A stretch of 64,000 nucleotides of DNA, from contig JAGTXO010000003.1 of NCBI GenBank assembly GCA_019448385.1, positions 1,054,001 through 1,118,000 of the forward strand, written 5' to 3'. Shown here in pieces: positions 39,153 to 49,370 of this stretch. Origin of the DNA: Diacronema lutheri (lineage: Eukaryota; Haptophyta; Pavlovophyceae; Pavlovales; Pavlovaceae). Position 1 is the stretch's first letter. Each line of letters starts with the position of its first letter. A program made the position numbers and the translations under genes. A model generated the notes under the pieces. That model was not told the DNA's origin and made no database searches. It was given only the letters and a program-made list of their open reading frames with translations.

Positions 39153-42100
39153 ATGCGCGACCCCAGTGCCTTTGGCGAGGGCGACGGCGGGGCTGACGAG
39201 GCGTGGGTGGCGGATCCGTCGGCGCTGATCGATGCGGACGAGGACGAGCACGAGGATGAGCACCGGCTTACCATTGGCGAGGGCGAAGAGCCGGACGAGC
39301 GCGTGGATGGCGGGAACGGCGATTCAAACGCTATGCTCGACTTTGCCGACGGCGACGCGGCGCTCGCGGGCCAGCGCCCGCCTGGCGATGATGCTCTGGG
39401 CGGCTTCGAGCTCCTCTCGCCAACCACCTTCTTCGGAGCACGCTCTATGGACGTGGACGCCATGATCGCCGAGGCGGAGGCCGGGCTGAGCGGCGGCCAA
39501 TCCGCGCCCTCGCCGCGTTCGTCTGGAGCAGACCTCTGCGCGCCGCGCGCCGCGGGCGCGGCGGAACACGACGCACGCGCGAGCTGGCAACCCGAAGCGA
39601 CGAGCGACGCGCGCGACGTGGGCGATGAGGCTGTCGCCTCGCAGTTCGGCGACGCCGAATGGGCGCTGGGTTCGATTCATGAATCGTCGCAGCAGACCGA
39701 CCACAGCTCGGACACGAGCTCCAGCGAGGCCGACACGGGCGTCGGCACGGATGCCGAGGCGAGCCAGCCGCTGGTCCACGCCGAGGCTAGCGCGTGGGAT
39801 GGGGCGGGCGACACGCAGCCGCATTCCGCGCAGCGGGCTTCTTTTCGGGCTAGGCGTGCCGCGTGCTCGCCTACCATCGCCGAGCGCGGATCGAGCGAAG
39901 CCGTTGCGCCGCTGCCAGCGCGCAGCGCATCGCACAATGGCGCGATGACGTCACCGCGCGCGCGCGCGCCCGCCGACAGCAACGCCGACGCGCCGACGCC
40001 GACGCGCCTTCTCGCTCACGGGCCGGACGCAGATGTGGCGGCCATGCTGAGCGCCGTACCGCTCCTCTCGGCGGCCGCGTTCAGCGGCGGCACGCCGGTC
40101 AGGACGTGGCCAGCGCGCTCGGATGCCGCGGCGGGCGCGCTGCCTGGCCCGGAGGCGGGAACGGGCGATGTGGAAGCGGTCGAGTTGCCCGTCTCCCACC
40201 GCGCGCCGCGCGCCGCGCGCCCGTTCGCCGCGTGTGGCGCGCACGCCGAGGCCGCGCCCGCGCCGCCGACCTTACGCGCGGCTGCTGACGCGCGACCGAG
40301 CCGCGGCTGCGACGCCGGCGAAGCGCGCGGCCCGTCAAGCGCGGCGCCGCGGCTGCGTGAGGCCTCGGTGGCGCAGGCAACCTTTGCTCGTGCGGCGGCC
40401 TTGGCGAGCGCCGCCGCGGCGCTCGGCTCGACGGGGACGCGTCGGCTTGCCACCGAGGCGGTCGGCGACCTGCTGCAGCTACCTGCGCTCGCCGAGCTTG
40501 CGCACGCGCTGCTCCTCGAGCCCGAAGGTTTGGCTACGGTGCCGTGCGCTGACGGGCGCGCCGCGCCGCGCGGCGGGTTGCAGCCGATGGGCGCGGCGGG
40601 AGCGCGCGGGGCAGACGTTTTGCAGCGCGCCGCGGGTGGGGGTGAGGGCGGCGTGGTTGAGCGCGAGCTCGCGCTGCGCAACCGGACGGACGGCGCGGTG
40701 CACGTGCGCCTCGCGATCCTTCCGCCACGCGGTCCGGGTGGCGGTCCGGGCGGCTTGCGGCTCGGCGCTGGGGAGGACGCCATGGCGGACGGCGGAGACA
40801 CGCCTGCGCGCGTCGAGGCAGAGAGCGGCGCGCGCGCGCAGAGCAGCGGCAGCACGTGGGTGGTGAGCGTCGATCCCGTGGCGGCCGTTGTGCCTGCTGG
40901 CGGCTGGCTGCGGCTGCGGCTGCGCTGGAGTGCAGTGCCGCCCGTGGACGGCGCCGCGGACAGCGTAACGCGCGACTGCGCGGCGGATCTGAGCACGCGC
41001 GCGGCCTTCGCCGAGGCGCCGTCGCGGTGCGGCGTGGGCGCAGCCATCGCGCGCAGCGAGCGCGCTGCCTCCTACGACCGCGCGTTGCACGATGGCGGCC
41101 TCGAAGCGGCGGCCGCTGGCGAGCCTGGCGCGTGCAACGGTGCGAGCGCCACGGGTCGCAGGGGTGCACTATGGCGTCTGCGCGTCACGGCGGAGCGCGC
41201 GCCTGGCGATGCGCTCAGGCAGGCAGCTGGCGACCGCCCTGCGCATCCGACCGCTCTGCCAGCGGCGGCACACCTTGACTTACCAATCCTCGTCGCGCCG
41301 CCATCGCGCGAGCTTCGAGCGGCGCCGACTACACCGCCTGCGCGCGCGCGGCCGCGAGCGCACGCAAAGCCACGGCCAGCACAGCCAGAGCGCGTGCCTG
41401 TGCGCCCTCGCGCGCCATTGCTTTTCGACTTGGGCGAATGCCGCCCCGGCTGCCGCGTCCGGAGGGCGTTGCGCGTCAGCGCAGGCGGCAGCATGGCGGA
41501 CAGCATGGCGGACAGCGAATGTTGGGCTGCGCTCTCCGCGCCGCGGCGCGCGCGCGACACTGCGCGCGGCGACGACGGCGGCAGCGCGGCGAGCGCAGCC
41601 TCGGGCGTCGCGTTTGCGCTGGCCTGCGGGCAGCGCGCGGGCAGCGTGCGCGCGGCGAACGACGCGCCGCTCGTGCGCGCCGCGCGCTGCGTGCAGCGCG
41701 CACGCCTACGCGGCGCGGCGAGCGCGCGAGCCGATCCTACGCTCACGGTCGTGGCGACGGTCGGGTTGGACGCCGCGCCGGGCGAGACGTGGGAGGCGAT
41801 GCTCACGCTCACGCGCACTGCCCTCGCGCCCGTGCGCGGCGGCGGCTGCGTGGCACTCGGCGCCGCCTCGTGGCTCGAGGGCGTCCTCGACGAGCGACGC
41901 GACCGCGCGCCCGCCGGTGGCGCGGGCGAGTGGGCGGCGATTGACAAAGCGACGATGAGCGTCGCCGCGTCGTGCGCGAGCGCGTCGGGCGCCACGGCCG
42001 TCGTGCGCGTGTTGCTGCGCGCGCACGTCGCCGACGCGCCGCCTGGCACCGCCGCCGCGCCGCTCTCCGCCTGCGCGCGCGCGCTCAGCGGGGCGCGTGG

Positions 42101-43334
42101 CGCCGAGCACGCGCGCATCTGCGCGGCTGCCGCGCGCACAGCGGTTGGCGGTGTCGCGCCGTCGCCCCTCGCGCTCGCCGCCTCGCCGCGCGCGCACGCG
42201 CCAGCGGCCGCTCCGCCCGGGGCCGTGCGCGCGGCGGTGGTGTCGCAGAGCGATGGTTCGGACGGCGCGCGCGCGCGCACGGCCATCGCGCGCGGTCAAG
42301 CGTCAGCCGCGCTCGTGCGGCCGCACCCACGGATCATGCTCGCCGCCGGCTCTGTGCACGTGCAGCTGGTGCGGCTGCTGCCGCCCGCTCCGCCGGATGT
42401 CGGCGCGGAGCGCACGTTCGAGACGCAGGCCGCAGCCTGCGCGCAGGTCACACTCGCAAACGGCGGCATGCGCCCCGTCGTGTGCGCGCTGCGCGTGCGC
42501 GTCGCCTACGACACCGCGGCGGGGCCGCCCACGCGGCTGCGCGCGGGCGCCGAGCTCGCCGTGCGCAGCGCGGACGACGCGGACGTGGGGCTGTACGCGC
42601 GCGCGCCGGCGGATCGGGCCGACGGCGCGGCAGCGGCCGCTCAACTTGTGCACGTCTCGCCAATCGCCATGCGCTTGGCTCCGGGCGAAGTCGCGCGCGT
42701 GACGCTCCGCCTTGCGCCGCCAGCTCGGTCGGCTACGCGCTCGCCCGAGCTGCCCGTGCGCGACGCCGGCGCGAGCGGCGGCTCATTCGGCGTGGAGACA
42801 GCCGACCGCCGCGCGATCCGCGCGCACTTGCTTGTGCGCGCGCGGGAAGAGGATGCGCGCGACGTTGCTGTCGACGTGCCGGCCGCATGGGACGGCGACG
42901 GCGGCGTTGAGCTGTGTGCCACGCTCGTCGACGCCTTGCTCATCGACGCGCGCTGTGCCGTGCACACGAGCGTCGCGCCCTCGGCGGCGAGCGCTGGCCA
43001 TGGCGATAGAAGTCCCGCCGGCATGGGGCGTGCAATCGGCGCCCCCCTTCTTGGCGGCGAGGCGGAGGCCGCGCACTCGGCAGCGCGCATGCGCGCCGCC
43101 GGCGGCCGGCTGTGGGAGCAGGCGCCAAGCGTGCGAGCCGATGCGGCGCGGGGCGCGCGCATGGCGGGTGCATCGCGGCTCGAGCTGCTGCCCGCGGGGC
43201 CGCGCGCGCTCGGCGCAGCGGAGGCGGAGGATCGCATCGCGGGCGCCGTGCGAGCGGCAACGTGCGCGTGGCGGCAGGCAAATTTCTGGGCCACGGTGGC
43301 GCCTGCGGCAGGCACCACGGCAGTTGCGAGCTGA
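39153..43334 (+). CDS. Large protein with possible ASH/SPD-2-like beta-domains
   Basis: ATG 39153 (MRDPSAFGEGDGG); 1,393 residues. The N-terminal third is acidic and disordered. Later parts have repeated Ig-like strand patterns: VERELALRNRTDGAVHVRLA with VVPAGGWLRLRLRW; LLFDLGECRPGCRVRRALRV; AQVTLANGGMRPVVCALRV with SPIAMRLAPGEVARVTLRL. Such 'R-N-x-(T/G)..., L-x-PG-x-x-x-x-L-x-L' units are typical of ASH (ASPM-SPD-2-Hydin) domains in centrosomal and ciliary proteins such as CEP192. Assignment to CEP192 itself is not justified. The gene is well supported; its function is tentative. It is followed 120 bp later by the second element copy. Confidence 0.6.
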   Translation: MRDPSAFGEGDGGADEAWVADPSALIDADEDEHEDEHRLTIGEGEEPDERVDGGNGDSNAMLDFADGDAALAGQRPPGDDALGGFELLSPTTFFGARSMDVDAMIAEAEAGLSGGQSAPSPRSSGADLCAPRAAGAAEHDARASWQPEATSDARDVGDEAVASQFGDAEWALGSIHESSQQTDHSSDTSSSEADTGVGTDAEASQPLVHAEASAWDGAGDTQPHSAQRASFRARRAACSPTIAERGSSEAVAPLPARSASHNGAMTSPRARAPADSNADAPTPTRLLAHGPDADVAAMLSAVPLLSAAAFSGGTPVRTWPARSDAAAGALPGPEAGTGDVEAVELPVSHRAPRAARPFAACGAHAEAAPAPPTLRAAADARPSRGCDAGEARGPSSAAPRLREASVAQATFARAAALASAAAALGSTGTRRLATEAVGDLLQLPALAELAHALLLEPEGLATVPCADGRAAPRGGLQPMGAAGARGADVLQRAAGGGEGGVVERELALRNRTDGAVHVRLAILPPRGPGGGPGGLRLGAGEDAMADGGDTPARVEAESGARAQSSGSTWVVSVDPVAAVVPAGGWLRLRLRWSAVPPVDGAADSVTRDCAADLSTRAAFAEAPSRCGVGAAIARSERAASYDRALHDGGLEAAAAGEPGACNGASATGRRGALWRLRVTAERAPGDALRQAAGDRPAHPTALPAAAHLDLPILVAPPSRELRAAPTTPPARARPRAHAKPRPAQPERVPVRPRAPLLFDLGECRPGCRVRRALRVSAGGSMADSMADSECWAALSAPRRARDTARGDDGGSAASAASGVAFALACGQRAGSVRAANDAPLVRAARCVQRARLRGAASARADPTLTVVATVGLDAAPGETWEAMLTLTRTALAPVRGGGCVALGAASWLEGVLDERRDRAPAGGAGEWAAIDKATMSVAASCASASGATAVVRVLLRAHVADAPPGTAAAPLSACARALSGARGAEHARICAAAARTAVGGVAPSPLALAASPRAHAPAAAPPGAVRAAVVSQSDGSDGARARTAIARGQASAALVRPHPRIMLAAGSVHVQLVRLLPPAPPDVGAERTFETQAAACAQVTLANGGMRPVVCALRVRVAYDTAAGPPTRLRAGAELAVRSADDADVGLYARAPADRADGAAAAAQLVHVSPIAMRLAPGEVARVTLRLAPPARSATRSPELPVRDAGASGGSFGVETADRRAIRAHLLVRAREEDARDVAVDVPAAWDGDGGVELCATLVDALLIDARCAVHTSVAPSAASAGHGDRSPAGMGRAIGAPLLGGEAEAAHSAARMRAAGGRLWEQAPSVRADAARGARMAGASRLELLPAGPRALGAAEAEDRIAGAVRAATCAWRQANFWATVAPAAGTTAVAS

Positions 43335-44147
43335 TCCGTCGCTGATCGCTGACCCAAAATGCGTGTCGGTGACGCACCCCAGACATTGGTGGCTACTCGA
43401 TCCCCCGCAGCTGGTGCTGACCCCGCTGTCCTGACGTAAGCGCCGTGAGTCTTTTTCTATATAGGGCGCGGTCCGGGCTGGTCCGGCCAGTGTAAGGCTG
43501 AGAGTACGACCCGGGTCGTACAATCAAGGGTTAAAAGCCAGCCAATGAGCGCTCGAGGGGTCGGGGCGAGGCTTATGACGAGCCTAGGACCGAGACACCC
43601 TCCTGACCGGCCGATTTGGAGTAGAATTCGGGGTCGAGCGGGCGCGGCGGACGGAGGGCCCGAGCCGGGCCGACGGAGGGTCCGACCCCGGAATGCGGGC
43701 GACCGGAAGGGCTTGGGTGATTTACGCCTAGTAGAATAGAATGGCGGATTCCGGGGGGGCTCGCAACTGGCATCGCGCAAGCTGAGGCCCCCTGACTGAC
43801 CGGACCGCGCCGAGTGCGCGTGCACCCCGTGGAGGGCGCGGCCAGTCGGACACTCTTCGCGACTGAGCTCGCCGCGGCATACCGTGCGCTGCGCCGGCGC
43901 GCTACTTGCCGTTGGCCGAGCTGCGGGTGTTGCGCACCGCCGTGTTGCGCAGCCAGCGGCTGGATGCGCCGGTGGCCGGAACCTTGGCGCGCTTTGGCTA
44001 AGCGACCTCGGCCTGCACAGACTCGAACGCGTGCGTAAACTCGAGGCGTTGCAGGTGGCGAGCACGTGAGTTCGCGTAGGAGGTCTTGTACTCGGTGGCC
44101 TGACTGTCGACCGACGAGAGCTTGGGCGAGTTCGGCGGCACGTTGGC

Positions 44148-44175
44148 TCACTTGGGCTCGGTGCGCGGCTCTGCC

Positions 44176-44208
<33 letters not shown>

Positions 44209-45041
44209 CTTCGGACTCGCTGCCCGGCTCTGCCTGTGCGGGCGCGATGCACTCGGACTCGATGCCCGGCTCTGCCTTCGTGGGCGCGGTCGCGGGCACG
44301 GGCGCGCCCTCGACCCCGTCGCGGTTGAAGACATCGAACTCGACGCACACGCCGTGGTCCTTGAAGTCGGTGGCCTCGCTGTCGTTCGCGTAAGCCTCGG
44401 GCGAACTCGCAACGAGCGACGACATCTCGGCGTGGAGCCAGCACATCTCATGCTGCACCGCGTGTTCAGGTTCTCGAGCGCTCCGTTGAAAGAGTCACTC
44501 TCACCGAGGCGCTCGCTGCACCACACCAGATAGCCATCGAGCTTGTGAGCGTGCTCGTGCGCCCGTGCGAGGTCCTTGGAGAGCGCGTCGGCGCGCGCGC
44601 ACATGCCGTCGCATGACTTGGCCGGTGTCATGCTGTGCTTCCAAGGCCTGGTGCTCGGCGTTGAGCGTGTCGTGATCCTCGCGAACGAGCTGCAACCAGC
44701 TGCAGCAGCCGCGCGACGCCGCTGTCGCCGACGATGCGCTGGAGCATGTGGCCCATGAGGTGTGCGCGGCACGTGGCGAGCGCCACATTTTTGCGCAGCA
44801 GCGCGAGGATCCGGGCGCCGCGGACGAGCCGGCCCATGCACTTGAGCGCGTAGATTCGGCCGCACATGCACGCGCCGACGACCGAGTCGGCGGGCCCGCC
44901 GTCGAGCCAAAAGTTGGCCTCGGCCGCATCGCGGCGGCGGGCGACGCGCTGAAGGATGCGCACGCGGTAGTGCCGGTCGACGAGCAGCTCGTCGCCGAAG
45001 ATCTCGTCGGGCAGCAGCTCGGAGACGTTCTGGGGGTACAT
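44148..45041 (-). pseudogene. Element gene of unknown function, copy 2
   Basis: Near-identical to the copy at 1886-2786: MYPQNVSELLPDEIFGDELL from ATG 45041, then FWLDGGPADSVVGACMCGR, a coiled-coil-like helix (LSKDLARAHEHAHKLDGYLV, CSERLGESDSFNGALENLNT) and the acidic/Pro-Arg tail. The pieces again lie in more than one frame. Conservation of amino-acid sequence between copies suggests it was a real gene when the element was active. No known family recognised. Confidence 0.4.
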
Positions 45042-45456
45042 GCTGTGCGAGCGTGCACGCGACGAGATCTCGTCGGGCGTGCCGTCCGTTCGTTCAGAGC
45101 AGAGCGCGTCGGACCGGCAGACAGACGATGCAGCGCGCGAAGGCACCTGCGGCGCGCGGCGTGGCCTCGCGTGCCGTCACGAAGCCGCCTGCGCGCACTG
45201 CGGAGGCGGCGAGCGCGACGAGGGCGGGCGCGGACGAGGTGCTGAGCGGCGTCACGTACGCGCCCTCGCTCGCCGAGCTCGACGCCGCGGCGCTGACGAT
45301 GCGCGCGGCGTACCACACCGACCGCCCCTGAGACGATGCGCGGCGCCCGCGGAGGACTGGTCCGTTGGCGCGCAAACCGTGGGCGAAAGGGCGCGAAGCC
45401 AACGGCCGTCCGCGCACGTTCAAACGCGCGCATACGGGTGGCATCCTCCCACCTTC

Positions 45457-45777
45457 GGCGCCGCTTTCTAAAAGGGTGTAGGGTGTAGGGTGTAGGATGC
45501 AAAACAAGCCCTCCCCACATTTGGGCCCGACGTCATTCCTTCTTCGAAGCCGTGACGTTACTCACATACGAGTACCTTTACTTAGTGTAGGATGTATCTA
45601 TTCTCTAGGTATTTGCATAGTGTAGGGTGTAGGATAAGTACGGTTATGAAAGTCCCATAGGGGGGAGAAGGAATGACGCTGTGACGAAAGAAGGAATGAC
45701 GTCGGGCCCAAATGTGGGGAGGGCTTGTTTTGCATCCTACACCCTACACCCTACACCCTTTTAGAAAGCGGCGGCGC
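45457..45777. repeat. Foldback MITE-like repeat (M2)
   Basis: Same element as 3202-3522, same orientation, with the TGTAGGG-containing inverted arms intact. It forms the left half of a larger palindrome with 46006-46328. Confidence 0.85.
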
Positions 45778-46005
45778 CTCGGAGCATGGCGGCTCGACAG
45801 CATGGCGCCTCGACAGCATGGCGTCGTCCAGCGTGGCGTCCAGGATGGCGACTGCGCCCGGGCCGTGACGCCGCGACGTCGTTCGGCTGCGTCACGGAGG
45901 AGCGCCATCCGTGCGCCACGGAGGAGCGGCAGGACCACGACGCGGCGTGACGCTGGACGACGCCATGCTGTATAGGCGCCATGCTGTCGAGCCGCCATGC
46001 TCTGA
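45778..46005. repeat. Arms and inner segment of the foldback unit, orientation II
   Basis: A left arm (CAGCATGGCG repeats), a 116-bp inner segment (45835-45950) that is the reverse complement of 3579-3695, and a matching right arm (45951-46005) in inverted orientation. Confidence 0.8.
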
Positions 46006-46328
46006 GGCGCCGCCGCTTTTCAAAAGGGTGTAGGGTGTAGGGTGTATGATGCAAAACAAGCCCTCCCCACATCTGGGCCCGACGTCATTCCTTCTTTCGT
46101 CACAGCGTCATTCCTTCACTCCCTGTAGGACTTTCGTAACCGTACTTATCCTACACCCTACACTATGCAAATACTTAGAGAATAGATACATCCTACACTA
46201 AGTAAAAGTACTCGTATGTGAGTAACGTCACGGCTTCGAAGAAGGAATGACGTCGGGCCCAAATGTGGGGAGGGCTTGTTTTGCATCCTACACCCTACAC
46301 CCTACACCCTTTTAGAAAGCGGCGGCGC
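46006..46328. repeat. Foldback MITE-like repeat, inverted (M3)
   Basis: Reverse-complement copy of M1/M2, with the internal AT-rich part also reversed. M2, the spacer and M3 make a palindrome-like unit of about 870 bp. Confidence 0.85.
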
Positions 46329-46423
46329 CTCAGAGCATGGCGCCCGCCCGCTCGAGCCGGACCTCCGCGCAGCCGGACTCGCCCCGCCCCGGGCTGCTCT
46401 GGCTGGGCGACGTCGTGCGCGCC

Positions 46424-46894
46424 TCAGAACGCCGCGCTCGCCACGCGCACGTAGCCCTCGTCCGGGTCCGGCTCGGGCGCCGCGTCGCGCACCGAGCGCG
46501 ACGCGGCCTCGACGCCCGGCGTTTCGGCACGCGAGGCGACGGATGCCTCGTCCGGCCGGCCCCACGGCAGCTGCAGCTCGAGCTGGCGCTGGATGATGCG
46601 CGGCGTCGCCACGCGCCCGTGCTGCACCTCGCGACGTCGCGCGCGCACGTAGAGCACGATCGCCACCGAGCCGCTGAGGCCCATCATCGCGCCGAGCAGC
46701 ACCGAGATTGTGGTCTCATTGTCTGCTTGGGCGCGAACGGAAAACGCGCGAAGGGTGGCGACGAAGATCGTTGGGTTGGGTTGGGCCACCGGCTCCCGAG
46801 GATTGCTTGTGGCGCTCGACTGACCGTTGGCCCAGCTTTTTTTTTTCTCGAACCTACTGTGGAGCCCGCCTGCAGCGTGATCTCCCGCGCACAA
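46424..46894 (-). CDS. Small single-pass membrane protein, element copy 2 only
   Basis: A minus-strand frame with one clear membrane helix, TTISVLLGAMMGLSGSVAIVLY, followed by a basic stop-transfer RARRR and a cytosolic tail ending EGYVRVASAAF. The open frame has no ATG at its upstream end; the first in-frame ATG (46687) falls inside the helix. An upstream exon is therefore likely, or the frame is a gene fragment. It lies head-to-head with the helicase gene and is missing from copy 1. Function unknown. Confidence 0.35.
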   Translation of the reverse strand: MCAGDHAAGGLHSRFEKKKSWANGQSSATSNPREPVAQPNPTIFVATLRAFSVRAQADNETTISVLLGAMMGLSGSVAIVLYVRARRREVQHGRVATPRIIQRQLELQLPWGRPDEASVASRAETPGVEAASRSVRDAAPEPDPDEGYVRVASAAF

Positions 46895-46899
46895 CGACC

Positions 46900-49370
46900 A
46901 TGGCCGCCATCGACCTGCGCGCCTTCGACGCGGCGCTCGTCAACTGCGAGATCGTGAGCACGCGGCCGGTCAAGCCGAGCGAGCAGGCGCGCACGGTCGA
47001 CAAGCTGAGCTACGGGCCGTCGCGCCGCGCGCTCGCCTTCGTCTCGCCGCCCTGCGTCGTCGACTGGCCCGAGCTCACGGGCGACGGCAACTTTGGCACC
47101 ATGTACGGGCCGACGGACGTCGACAAGGCGGCGTACACGGCCGGCGTGACCGACAAGGAGCTGCCGATTGAAGGCGCGCCGCTCGCGCAGATGGACGCCT
47201 ACTTTGGCGCCCTGCGCGCCATCGACGATCAGCGCGTCGAGACGGTGCACGCGCGCCAGAAGGAGCTGCTCAACACGCGCGGCCTCTCGAAGGAGGAGGT
47301 GCGCGGCAAGCTCTCGCCCGCCGTCAAGCCCAAGTACGAGGACGACACGCTCGCGCACACGCGGCTGAACATGTCGACGCGCACGTTCACGTGGGCGGGC
47401 TCCGAGCGCGTCGTGCCGCTCGTCGACGCGCGGCGCGAACCGGTCGACGAGATCCGGCACGAGGACGTCTGCGCCATCGCCACGCAGCTCGACCGCGTCT
47501 ACACGGGGCTCCCGGGCTCGATGTTTGGCACCAAGTGGAACGTGTGCGGGGTCATGCTCCTGAAGCGCGCCGAGCAGCGGCCGCAGCCCGGCTCGGACGC
47601 CTTCGCCTCGTACGGCGTGCCCGCCTGGGCCTACACGTTCGACTCCACGGGGCTGTACGTGCCCGACGAGCGCGAGCGCGCGGCGGCGCTCGCGGCGGTG
47701 GCCGGTCTGCGCACGGCGCGCGCGCCGGCCGGGCCGGGCGGGCGCGAGCTCGCGCGCGCGCAGGGCTACCGTCGCGCCGAGCGGGCTGCGAGCGCGGCGG
47801 CGGCGCGCGCGGCGATGGCCGAGGGCGGCCAGCAGTGCGCGCTCCACGGCGCGGTCGTCAAATCGGCGCTGCGCGGCGTGGGCAACCGGCTGCATCTTTG
47901 CGACGCGCCGGGCGGAACGGGCAAGACGTTCGTCGAGCGCGCCATTATCGCCGCCGTGCGCGCGGATGGGCACGCGGTCGTCGTGGGCGCGTCCTCGGGC
48001 GTCGCCGCCACGCTGCTGCCCGACGGCCGCACCTTCCACTTGACCTTCAAGGTGCCCGGCGGTGCCGACTCCGACGGGCAAGCCGTTCAATGGCGTGCCG
48101 CGCTCCGAGCGCGGGCGCTCCCTGGCCGCCGCGGCGGCTGGTCGTGTGGGACGAGGCGCCGATGCAGACGCGGTGCCACCTCGACTCGCCTGATCGGTGT
48201 TTGCGCGACGTGACGGGCGTCGACGAGCGCTTCGGCGGCGAGACGCTGCTGCTCGCCGGCGACTTTCGCCAGTGCTTGCCGGTGGTGCGGCGCGGCTCGC
48301 GCGCGCAGATCGTGCGCTCCTGCCTCAAGTACTCGGCGCCGTGGCAGCACGATCGGCAGCACGCCTTGGTCGAGAACGTTCGCGCCTCGAGCGCGGCGCG
48401 CGACACGGGCGACGCGCTCGGCGCGGGCGAGTGGGCGGAGCTGCTGCGCAGCCCCGGCGACGGCGCCGTTCCCGCGGCGGTGCCGGCGGCCGGGGCCATG
48501 CCCGGCGCATTCCCGTTCGATCCCGTGCAGCTGCCCGAGGCCGTCGGCGGCGTCCCCATCCGCGTGGGCTCGGCCTACCCGACGGAGCTCGTGACGACTT
48601 TGTCCACGGCGCGACGTGTTGGACCGACGACGGCTCGCTGTGCGACCGCGCGGTGCTCTGCGCCAAGCAGACGGACGTGGCGCGGATCAACTGGCTGGCG
48701 ATCGGCCGCTTCCCGGGCGCGGCGGCGAGGTGCGCGTCGGCGGACGAGCTGGCGCGACGACGGGGCGGGCAAGCAGATTGCGCGGGCGTCGGTCGAATTC
48801 CTCGACTCGCTCGAGCACGCGCAGATGCCGCACCGCGTCCTCGACCTGAAGCCCGGGATGGTGGTGATGCTGCCGCGCAACCTCTCGCCCGGCGAGGGGC
48901 TGTGCGGCGGCACGCGGCTGATCGTGCGCGGCGTGCGCGCCGGCGGCCGGCTGCTCGAGTGCGCACGCCCCGGCGCGGCCGCCGGGCGCGACAGCACCGT
49001 GCTCGTCGCGCGTGTCGACCACCACTCGCCCGACGACGGCACGTTCGCGCTTGTGCGGATGCGCCGCCAGTTCCCCGGTGCGGCCGGCGTAACGAGGCGC
49101 AGGGGCAAGCGCTCGGGTGCGCGGGCGTGTGGCTCGCCGAGCCGTGCTTCACGCACGGCCAGCTCCACGTGGCCGCTTCGCGCGTCGGGCACACGTCGCG
49201 CGTCCGCTTTGCGCTCGGCCCGGACCTCGTGACGCGCAGCGTCGTCTTCAAAGAGGTGCTCCGCGCCGTCAGCGGTGGCGAGGCGGCGGCGGCGGCGCTC
49301 GCCGCGGCCGCCGTCGCCGCCGCGCGCGAATGCGCGGCGGCGGCGCGCGGTGGCGGCGGGCGCGGACGGC
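46900..49370 (+). pseudogene. PIF1/Helitron-type helicase with an extra N-terminal domain, copy 2
   Basis: ATG 46900 (MAAIDLRAFDAALVNCEIV) in a good context. The first about 240 residues form a separate domain ending in SMFGTKWNVCGVML. This resembles the C-terminal signature (K/M-FG-x-T/K-W-x-V) of an uncharacterised protein family common in large DNA viruses of algae and sometimes described as ssDNA-binding-like; this is a tentative match. Then come the helicase motifs: DAPGGTGKTF (about 47904-47930), DEAPM (about 48152), GDFRQCLPVV, and THGQLHVAASRVG (about 49152-49190). The motifs occupy more than one frame, with a few interruptions, so it is probably inactive unless spliced. The low-complexity Ala tail matches copy 1. 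Confidence 0.75.

Noticed and set aside
45741-46072. Short frames across the foldback unit
   Set aside because: They arise from the palindrome and read the same repeats on both strands; no coding signal.
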